A DNA stretch of 64,000 nucleotides from Limanda limanda. Lineage: Eukaryota > Chordata > Actinopteri > Pleuronectiformes > Pleuronectidae. Where the stretch lies: positions 18,298,523 to 18,362,522 of the forward strand of contig NC_083641.1 in the NCBI RefSeq assembly GCF_963576545.1. Reading direction: 5' to 3'. Positions 15,995 to 27,800 of this stretch are shown here, piece by piece. The position numbers and the translations under genes are program-made. A model generated the notes under the pieces. The model was not told the DNA's origin. It was given only the letters and a program-made list of their open reading frames with translations, and ran no database searches. The stretch's first letter is position 1. Every line of letters begins with the position of its first letter.

Positions 15995-18900
15995 CTAAAG
16001 TCGGCATAGAATTATGAACAATATGAAAGTCACATTAAAATGCTCGTTTGACATTAAACCCTCAGTGATTAGTGAGACTGACATCACTGCATTTGTCCAT
16101 GACATACAGTAAAGATGTATATGTTAAACAGGTCAAATACACAGTGATGGATGTCTCCACAGCTTGACCACCCAAATCGAATCAGTTAGTCCAGAAGTCA
16201 AATTGAACATATGTGCCAAATATAATGTTTTTCTTTTAATTCGTTTTTGTGAAGGCAGAAAAATGGGCTTTGTGAGGTCACAGTGACCTTTGTCTTCGAA
16301 TTTGCTACTAAGGTCACCCTCAGTCCAAGAAAAGGTTTGTGCCAGGTGTAATAAAATCCCCTATAGGTGTTCCTGATATATCACCTTCACAAGAACATGA
16401 GGTCACCTACACCTTCAACCACCAAACCTTATCAGTTCATCGTTGAGTCTAAGTCTCACAAGGCAAAGAGGGTTTTGAGAATTCATAGTGATATTGGCCT
16501 TTGACCTCTGAATTCTGATATAGATCGTTCTTGAGTCCAACTGAATGTTTGCATCACAACTAGAGAAATTCGCTTATTGAGTTCTTGAGATATCATGTTC
16601 ACAAAAATGGGACAGATGGATGGACTGACAACCGAAAAACAAGATGCCTCCGGCCAGTGGCTTCCTGCAGCGTGGAGGAATTGAAAATGTTCCTCTGTCA
16701 ATGGTTGCTGGCCTATTGTTTTTCTTTTTGACTGAACTTGCCTACAGCAGCTCCTCATCACGTCAAGCCTGTGATAAGGATGTGGAAGAGACAGCGTTCC
16801 CTTTCCAGGAATATTTAAGGTCATGGATATATTTTAAACAGACATAAGCAATAAACCTTTCAGACCTAAAATGCCACTATAATTAGGATTATTTACGAAC
16901 ACACCTTTTGAAGAATGGATCCGCAGCACTGGGCGTCATTGCCGTAGCTGCCTGATGATGTCAGGTTATAGAGTGTCCCTGCACAGCACTTTATGTGCAG
17001 GTCATTAATGTCGTAGCTGTGAATTCCACAGCAATGACTGTGTTCACCTTTAGTATGTCTGGATGGAGAAACAGAGCTTATGTTACAATAAATAGATATT
17101 ATATTCATGATGCTTATTTTATCCAGTTAGAGTAGAATCAATTATTGATGTTCCAGCAATGTTTGATTTCAATAAATGTATTTCAATTCAATATTTGATT
17201 GTCTCTAGGATTTGAAAAACGTTTAAATATGAAAGAGATTAAAATATGCGTAATTCTTTTTGAATAAATTACTTATTCTTTCTACGACCCCATCGTTAGA
17301 TCAGAACAATAAAATAGCAACAGTGAGTCAAATTCAGATACAGCACAGAAAATCTGTTTCATTTTTAGTATTAGCAGATCAGCGTCAAGACATTCAGATG
17401 TTGTTTGTGTGCAAAGTTTTAATTAGATAATTGATGCTATGTCATGATTGACATTGGCTGATCGCAATTGGGCGAGTGTATGTGTCGACTGGACCTTGAA
17501 ACCGTGGCTCCACACAACGAATACTAATGCAGAGGCACTGGCTCCAAATGAACAAAATGGTCCCGCTCGTATATTCTATCTACCCCTATATTGGTCGGCC
17601 TGAGAAATCATTGGTAGGCTTAAGAGCTGAATATAATAATAACCAATATTTAAGAGTAATTATCAAGATATGCTGAGCCCCACCCTTTTACAAAGATACT
17701 TTAGTGATGTTTGTTTATACAGCAATCTTGCCAATTTACAACAGAAAAATGTATCTCAGTCCCCCCAGGATGCAGACCAAGGGAAATCTGAAAAAATGAA
17801 CTGCTTCAATGTAGACAATGGAATGTCCGTTGGTCCCAGAGTCTACACTGAATCCTCACAGACAGCGTCTGGCGTGCCTGTTTAGGTGGGGCTCACATAT
17901 CCTCACTGCTCAACTATGGAAAACACATTTTTAAGGGTTCACAGTGGAAAAGAGAAGACACATACCAGACGCTGCAGCATACCAAGCCGATGTGCGACTG
18001 TCTAACTGAATTCTCATGACTATTTTCATAGACTAGCATGAAAACACGCGCAGATATAATCACCTATGACCATCGCAGCAGATTTCATGGTGAGGCCGGT
18101 ACGTTTCTGTCCCACAGCAGTGTTGTCCAGGTGAGCTATGAAACTGAGAACAACATAGAGTCCCTTTAGTAGGATCGAAAGGAATATTGGTGTCTGAACA
18201 TTCCTCTCCATCTTCTATGTCCTTGTACAAGGTGCCGTTACAGCACAGAACTCTTCGTTGTGCAAAGCCGTATGCCGTCTGTCCACAGCACTTCAAGAAT
18301 CAGAGAAAATACATCTATAAGTGTGCAGCAATGCATTTACACACAGACACACACAAGCACTGCACATATACACTGTACTGACACATATATATGCATATAA
18401 GAATATAAGGATAAAAGTCATGCCAGAAAAACGGTGACCGATGCAAATATACATTTCTATTAAAGTCTTACCAGGATGTTGTTATATCTTCTTTTTGCAA
18501 ATGCAAAATCGGTAGCGACGCTAACTCTAGCAGGGATTTTAGTCCAGTAAGTCCAAATCGTCCTCACCGACTATATAAGGAGCAGGGTGGAGCTCCGAGC
18601 GCTCTCAATGAAACTGCACCAAAGCAGCGGTTTTTTTTTATTTTGCTCTCTACAGAAAAACCTGGGCTGTACTTGTCCTAGTTCTCAGACTCTAAGAGAA
18701 TTATTTGTTTTCATTATATTCACTAGACATGCTGTATTTGTTTTCCACAAGCAGCCACACAAAAGAGATTCTGCCTCAAGTTTTTTCTTTCTTTGTGCAA
18801 GTAAAACTGGTATGAAGTAATTATTGCAAAGCTTATAAACATCACTGGAAACTGGGGTTTAAATTTCCCAAACTATTTCCCAAAATCTTCCACCCAGCTG

Positions 18901-21900
18901 AATCTCATGTGGAAATTACTTGATGTGTCCAAGGCTCCTTCTTTGATAAACAGCCATCGCAGCAGACTTGTGTGATTGGGTCATACACTGTGGGGGTGGC
19001 ATCACATCCGCCTAAACAGGAGGTGGAAACAGGTCAGAGCAGTTGTGGAATGTAAAAAAAAAAGTAATAAAGGCATACACTGTGGGAAGCGCTCATGTGA
19101 GAGCCTGTCCTCTGACGTCTTACAGGACAAATCATGCCTCTAGAGTTTTCTTCCTGTTGGTGTGGCAATACTTCGTTTTTCTTGCCAACCTTCCATCAAA
19201 AAAAAAACTATCTGACTATACTGCTGAAGGCCCTGAAAGTGCAGTGTCGACTGTGAGGTTCTGTGGGGGATTTTAAAAGACTATTATACCTAACCTGAAC
19301 CCCTGTTTATTTTAAACACATTTCTGTCAGCAGTGACAGTAGCCGTTTTCAGACACAACTCCAGAAAACGTCTGGATTGTTGGATCTGTATATTTCACTC
19401 TCATATATGAAGAAGCAGGAGATTGTCGAGTCTGACGCGTTCAAAACAACAAGATTATGTGTGGAACATTCAGGCGAGGAGTGGCGCCTGGGTTGAGTAT
19501 AAAGGAGGCAGGAGGTTTTATCATTTACAGCACATCGACACCGACGTCAGTTCTTTTCAACAAAACCTCTCGAATCTCATCTCCCTTATTAGACATCGTC
19601 ATCTACAACTTCTACATGTATGGCCCCCCTTTTTCATCCTGAGATATTCTGTTTTTCAGTATTGCTTCTCTCAAGTGTTTCAGACATTGGGCTCAGGGGC
19701 TGGCAGGAACATTTTATAAAATGTCTGTAGCAACTGATTGGGACATTTGCATTCTCACATACAACCTCTCCTGTTCCGCAGTGTTGCCTTAAGCTGTACA
19801 TATACTATACTAAAGATCAGGGTTGGGTCAGCTGGAAAATTTGTCCTGAAAAAGGCACCAGTGAAAGTAATAACCTGTTGGGTCTGTTGTGATGACATCA
19901 GCTCAGGTGATGCGTGGGTTAGTGCGCAATGATCAGGAGCTGCCAGCATCTGTAGCCTACAGCGAGGGTGCTTTTTCTAGGGCGTTTTTTTTCCCAACTA
20001 AGCAATAGTTGCTACAAGGAGCCTACCTTCTTACACAGCTGATCTGTCCTGATATAAATCTACTAAATGGAAACTTTGTCTGAACCATGGTCTCAAAAAA
20101 CACCCAGCGTAGAATTAAGACGATATTAGGGCTTAACGTCAGATGTAAAGAGAACAACAGAAACATGACATAACGGGCCTCCATACTGCTCCTGTGGTGT
20201 ACGCCATGTTTTATAGCATTAATGTCGCTGTTATCATCCGACAAGGTGCACTCACGGACCGTCAGAAAGGCTAATGTCAGCTAGCTTAGCAGCTTCTGGT
20301 GGACTTTGAGTATGAATGTCATGGCTTGTGAATACTTGGACGACACCACAGGAACAGCATGGAGGCATGTTATGTATTTTTTTTATGTAAAGATAATATC
20401 TTCAGATGTATTGGATTTGGCTGCTACCTGGCTGCTGCACTGTTTATCCCTGAAACTCCAGCAGTGTATGGACTCAAACACTTCACCACCCCTCCTTCTG
20501 TATAGTGGTTTGTAGATAATGAGTGAATTATCATTTTTGGGTAAACTATTCCTTTAAGGGGGAGATGTAACTGCATACTCAGGTGAAATGCTTGTTGAAG
20601 GATGATTTGCATGGATGCCTTACTTCTCCTTCTTCCTCTATCAGAAGCATCAGATAAGACCACAACAAACACAACCCTTGGGTCATACCTGAGTTGAAAT
20701 GACGTTTTGTACTCTCTCTCTCACAGCACTGTAATTCATGGGGGTTGTAACATGATGAGCCACAGAGGCGCATGTGTGGCTCAGTGCTGTAAATGTGCAA
20801 AGATAAGCATAAATAAACAAAGGATTAGTCCATATCACATCACATGAGCCTTGCAACATAACACGAGCACTACCACATAAAGCATGATGCTGTTTACAGT
20901 ACTCTATGTGAGCTGGAAAGTGTTCAACACACTTTTTTAAGATACTAAAAGTTATATCAGATGCATATTTACACAATCCTGTTAATGGTTACATAGTCCC
21001 ACTGATCTACAGGTGGCAGTAAAGTGCGAAGAAACACACCAACGCCAGCAGAGAAGATAGCTAACAGTCTAGCTCATAAACTTGGATTTAAATAATCAGG
21101 ATGTAAAGTACCTAAAACTCAGCAGTGCAATTATTTCATGAGAAAGTAAACATGTTCAATGTGGTTATTGGACACACAATGCATCCTGGTGGGTAACACT
21201 CACTGTAAACTTTTGTTTCTTGGCAAGAAAACCCAACCAGACATTTTATTGTCTGTATAAAGATGGACAACATAACATCTCCCCAAAAGTGAAGCAAAGC
21301 CATCATGATTGCCCCCTGGTGGCTGACTTCATTATCAGCTGGAACTGACTTGTGACTGGTCACGGATATGTATTGAAAGGACCTTTCTACAGAGGCTCCA
21401 TCCCCCGATCACGACTGTGCAGATTCTGGCCCCAAATGCACGATGGCAGCATTAATGTCCAGGATATTTTAGTTTTCTCTCTGGTTAGTGGGCTGAAGTG
21501 GAGTCCATCTTTATATACACTGTATGGCTCAAACCAGTGTGGTGGTGAACTCTTCTGTAGTTCCTCTTAAACCTACATGTCACTATTTGTTTCTGATTAT
21601 GAATAATTAATGAATACTTTATAGTTTTGAATGTCACATCCACAATAGGATAAATTTGCAACAGTTTATGTGTAAAACCTCAACTTGATGTGTTTAACAT
21701 TGGGTCAAAATAACATAGATTGGGTAAAAACAAAATCACACAAACACTGGATTAAAACATTTGGTTGACTTACCACTTGGAACGCTGAGGAATCGGTAGC
21801 TAAGAAATGAAGCACAAAAAAGTTAATGTCCCCAAACTGTCCTTCACTGACTGATCTAATTATTAAAATATTGATATCAACAAAAAGCAATCAGTGTGTA

Positions 21901-24785
21901 GTTTATCTATCACCTTGGGTTGCAGTATAGTTTGGGCAGTTGAGTAATTGTTGTCTTTCATAACTGTGACATAAATTACGTAAACTGAAGATAAGAGTTT
22001 TGGGGGATTTCTTACCTGCGGGCGCACACCTGAGGGCACAAAGCACAACAGATTTTGAGTGATTATGGAAGATGGGTGAGGGCACCCTTATTTGCAAGAA
22101 AGATAAATATAGCTTGTCAGTGACTCATCAACTGATTAGAAAACTAGCAAAAAACAACATATTCGGTGCACTCCGTCACGTACCTAACTCGTTCGCACAG
22201 CAGACCGAATTGATGGGACTTATCTGGAGTGTATCAGTCCCACAACAGCACTCAGTCTTACTGTCATACTGCTCCTGGCCACAGCACTTGTGGTGGATGG
22301 ACGTTTTGAGCAGGACCTTCTTTTTCTGAAGAGGACCGCAGCACAGGTGTGTGTCCACATTAATAGAATCTGCAGATATGATCAGAATGAAAACCTGTAT
22401 CATTTTCACCTCTACCATAACATGCTGTTTTCAGACATGACATAACTTCCAGGTAATTGTGTCTAGACTTCATCCACAGTTTGCTTTTCACTCATGCACA
22501 ATGCAGCAGGAGTTTTTCTGCATAGACGTGTTCGAAACAGCAACACTATAAAGGTGAGCCGTGGAGCCGCAGGCAGAAACATATAAATCCACCTGCAGAG
22601 ATCGCATGATTTTCTTGACAACACTGATCACCAAAAACTCTGTTGACGTCTCGTTTCTTGTACGTGTTTGAGGAGATATTATTTTCTTTTTTTCATTTTT
22701 GCTTCTCCTGCATGTTAGAAGCGTTATCAACCCTCCCACTCGCTCACGGTGAATCTAGCACGGGATCGTCTGCTGTGAGCTCACAAATCGGATTCTGCAG
22801 ACTTCATACTAGGAGGCCAGGTGGAGAAACTCTGAAGATAATCCGAAGGGTCTCACTTGGACATTTGCATTCACAGATGCACCTTCTTCGGAGAAAATGC
22901 TAAAAATCTCCAGAATCCAGTGCACAGCTTTAGCTTACATTTGTAGTTAATACATGGCGGCTAATCCAAAATTGAATTACATAAGGACATTTTGTTTGCA
23001 GTTCTACTCACCTTTATTGCAATACTGGGTCTTTAGCACAGTTTTCGCCACAACGTTTGACGGCCTCAATATTTTGTTGAGTTGATCGTTAGCATGAGCT
23101 GTAGAGACAGAGATCAAGTCAACGCAAATGCACCAGTTTTCATGAAGATGTGAAGCATTGGTTGTGTTGCATTGCAACATCTACAAACCAACCAATCAGA
23201 AAAAAACATTAAATTAATACACCAGCCAACGTACATACAAATACTGCTCACCAGTTGTGGATCTAGGATTTATTCTAATTTAACACAGAGGGGCCAATTA
23301 GATGTCCAACATCCAGGCACAATTCCTCATTCAGTAAGGTGCCCGTTTAAGTCATTCCTTGAATGTTAGCTCTATAACTTTGAGCGAAGCCAGAGTTCAT
23401 GAAAATATTTAGAAAATTTTTCACATATTAATTATCAGTATTTCTAGTAAGTGACTAGTTTAAAGACTACAGACAGGACAGGTGCACTTCAGGGGCCAAT
23501 CATATTTCACTTAGGCCCTGCTATTGGATTCTTCCCTGCTACACAGGCTTGTATTAGTAATATTGACCAAGATTTAGCCCACACCAAACAATCCGGCAAA
23601 CATACTGCGTGAAATGGTGGCACTTGGACGGTCCGCTCCTGTTCACTATTTGCTATTTTACAAGAGGGACACTTTAGGCTCACTTCCAGGCCACGAGAAG
23701 GCCAGAAGTGGACCACATCCATATGCAACTACTTTGTTTCTCTGATTAAGTTAGAAGAAAGGAAAGCAAAAGTTGTTCTGCATTGTTTTCTTACCATGGA
23801 AAAAGCACAAGTGGAGGTTATCGACTTGTCGGCAGTGAAAATTTGGCAACTATTTTTGATTTAGTCTTGGTCTTAGTCTTTAGACGAAAATGCCTATTAG
23901 TTTTAGTCACATTTAGTCATTTTATCCTTCTTAGATTAAGTCTAGTTTTCGTCGACGAAAACTCAGAACATTTTAGTCTAGTTTAGTCACATTTAATAGC
24001 CCCATTAAATTCCTTTTCTTCCTTTCTCAGGCCCAGGGACCCCCTGTGTTGTGTCTACAAATGATCACTAATCCAGCTTGCAGTACTAAGGTTGTCCATT
24101 AGATATCCCTCCTAGCCTAGGTCTATACTATCTATTACTATCAAAAGAACCATTTTGCCCCCTCTTCCCCCAAATAAAATTTGTCTGGAGTCGCAAAACA
24201 TATTTGATAACAAAGCTAATAAAGTTTTATATAAAGTTATACTATACTAAACTATAGTTTGTTGCATTTATGAAATTATAGAACGACAATAAAGAAAACT
24301 GTTGACATTTTATTGCTATTTTTACCTGTTACAACCAAGGAAAACACCAAACTCTTAATACACATGCAAGTGTAGGCCTACTTTGAAATAAATTAAACAC
24401 AGAACTTTGTAGGGCTATTTGAGTCCTCCCCATATTTGTGGGAAATGTATGAAATAAGAAGTACCCTATTTTGAAATAAATAAAAACATATAGCTACAGC
24501 CTAATAGCTTAAAAAGATATATTTTAGTTGGAGAAATGTGAAAACAAAAAGTGAGAGCAGGTCAGACTGGAGGCGGACACAGAAACTGAAGCTCGGTAGA
24601 AACCAACTGCAGCTTCTGCTCTGATCAAGAAGCTGAGGCGCTGATCTCTGAGCAGCTGAGACCAGAGAAACTGTTTCCACTGTTGAGAAGCAGCCGGTCA
24701 CTGACTCACCGGCTGCTTGAACGAGCCCTCGGGACCGGTGCGCTTATGGGAGCACACACATACACACACACACACACACACACAG

Positions 24786-24820
<35 letters not shown>

Positions 24821-27800
24821 CTCGCCCGCTCCTGGTACTTCATGACGGCCGGATACGATGTTTTAAAAAACTAAAGTCATAGTTTTTAATTTCAAAGATC
24901 CGTCTTCGTCTCGTCTTAGTCATGGAAAAAGGTCGTTAACAAATATGTTTCGTCATAGTTTTCCCCAACGAAATTTACACTGCAACTTGTCTGTACTTGC
25001 ATATTTTTCTATTTATGCGAACAGGCTTTGATTGCTCAATCTGAAATGCCTCAGGACAAATACAAACTGCAATTAACGTTTGAATAGATATGAAAGTGTG
25101 ATGTGTGTTAAATGAGTTATATTGCCTTTAGCCTGCAGTGTATAGGATCTGTAAGAGTTGAGAGACACCTGACTCACCTGACTCTTTCTCACAGCAAGTT
25201 GATTTTTTGGGTTCTATCTTTAGACCATCACCTATTTGACAGCAGCATTCAGTCGTGTAGTCAAACTGGTCGTGAAAACAGCACCGGTGTTTATTGGACA
25301 TGCTTGTCAGGAGTGTCTTGTTTCGCATGGGACCACAGCACATCTGCTTTTCCACATCAAAAGCCCCTGTGGACAAGATTGCCATGATTTTGCAATTACA
25401 AATTATCAAATTACTTCAGATATAACAAATTGTATATGTTACTGAATATCCTTAAAGTGTTTGGATAAAATAAAACAGAGCAGAATATGTTACACATGTT
25501 TGTGTAAGACTTGGCAAAACAGTTGCATCACTTGTATCTGTAAGGAATATCCAACATGACTGTCATGGATTTGACTGTATGCTCCTTTTCCATTGGACAA
25601 AAAACTCCTCGGCCAAATCAAAAGCAGCTGACACAAGTTTTAATCAGCTCCAGCTCTGAACCATCAAACATCAAAGTCTACGACTTTGTGTGCTTTACCC
25701 ACATTTAAAAAACCTGCACATACCTGCTTACTTAAGTGTCAAAGAGGCAACACAGTTCAATACTCTGTAAACAGACATCTGAAATGTGTCTGGTCATACT
25801 GTCCTGCAACAACGCTTGTCAATTAGAAAAGATTATTCTAGTAGGCATAATATAAATCCCACTTGGTGTTTTGTAAGTGTGTGTATATGATGCCACACGT
25901 CAATAGATCAATATTTTGCAACTCTACTCACTTTTTCCACAACATTGAGCCATCGGAACAGGTTTGGGTACAATGGCTGAATCACAGCAAATCTGGTTGA
26001 GTGGGTTGAAAGCCTCCAGGCCACAGCAGGCTGACACTGCTTCACTTACGTCCTGTGTTACTTTGGCTGTGAAAGCAGAGATCATGTCAAGATACAGACG
26101 CCAGCTCTTAGAAGCTGAAAGTGCTTAGTCAACACTGGGGAACTTCCACACTCGGAGAGAGGCCGAGTTCAAGAAAGAAATTAATCACGTTAGAAGGAGG
26201 TCCATGATCTAAGAACAGAACCTGACAGCATCATGTGAACCAAATAGTTTGAATAGTAACACATTGATACCAACATGTCATAACACAATACAGCTTATTG
26301 TAGTATCAGCCAATCAGCTAATCTGCCGTGTGATAACAGTCCAGGCTGCTGCTGCTGCTGCTGGTTCAATGAATGTGAGGAAAGTTTTCTTTCCAATCAA
26401 TTATTGTTTGAAAGCTACAGCCTGTTCCTTCATGACCATGATTTTTTTTTTAATGCCGTCTCAAACTGGTTTCATCATTGAGTTCAGGGATTTTCCTGGG
26501 TTTTCCCGAGTCAACATATATATAAAAAAAAAAAACACCTTTGGAATGTATTGGGAAAAGGGATTTGGCAACATGGATATGCAGCTGCCAAATCTTCTCA
26601 GTATTTCTCATCGAAAGGGTCAGCCTTTTCTTCTTCATGCTATTTAGTGCTTTGGTTTATTCTATTGAAATCTCTCCCTTTTCACAAGTTACACAGCTCT
26701 CCTCCTGGTTTAAAAAAACTAAATCAACATTACTTGCTGGTTTCATTTCCATTACCTGTCAATCTGCTTCCATGTCCTACTTGGCAGCAAGTGGCCACAG
26801 CAGGGTTGAAAGGCTGTTTTCCACAACATGACAGTCCTTGCCCTGAATGAAGTTGATCCTCACAGCACACAGCCTCGCGAATGTCATATGTTATTCCCTT
26901 ACATGATTTACTGCAGGACAAGGAATCATTGACACATCATTGTAAATATGTTAAAAAAGTTATTTGACTTTTGAATTTTGTCAATATACATTTCACTCTT
27001 ATGCTTTGTAATACTGCCCTCTGATGGACAAGTGAACAGTTACACAGGTAAGCCGCAGTATACACTACACACTACAGAGTTCGACACATCTTTATATGTG
27101 AACATATCACAGAAGGAAACACTGTAACAGTACTAGTTTTGAGGTAACCACAAACCAAAATAATTTTAATGAGGTTGGTACTACAAAAATGGCATAATTT
27201 CACTAATCATACACATGCAGGCACACACAACCTTGTACTTTTATCTTTTTGCGGAAATTCATTGGCATAATACATAACCTGTCTCCATGCCCATAGAGGA
27301 CATTACATTGACTCATTTTGATTTCCTGTGTGGACTTGAAAACTTGATATTTGTCCCCATAATGTCAATGTCAATTTTATTTAGATAGCACATTAAAAAA
27401 AAAAAACTTGGTTGACCAAAGTGCTTCACAGGCTGATTGGTAGAACCAAAGGACAGTTAAAACGCAATACATTAAAGCTCAATTAATACAAATAAAATAC
27501 AATTATTTATGTAAAATAAAAATAATAAAATAAAATAAAATATAAGAGATACGATAAGAAAAATAAAATCAGGTGCGATGAAACGCATTCAGCTCGAGGA
27601 GAAAGCCTGGGAGAACAGGTGTGTTTTTAATAGTGATTTAATTAGTGCTAAAGACGGGGCAGATCTAATGTGAAGTGTTAGGTTGTTCAACAGGCTTTCA
27701 CCCACACACACTGGCACACTTCACGCGTCGGGACATGCTTGCATTAATTTATGGAGACAAAAGTAATGATAATTTAAAGTAAGATAAAGGGACAAAAGAA

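Noticed and set aside
26779..26781. Donor gtagga as the end of galaxin-like exon 4
   Set aside because: It would enter exon 5 in the wrong frame and meet a stop; gtaatg at 26755 keeps the frame.
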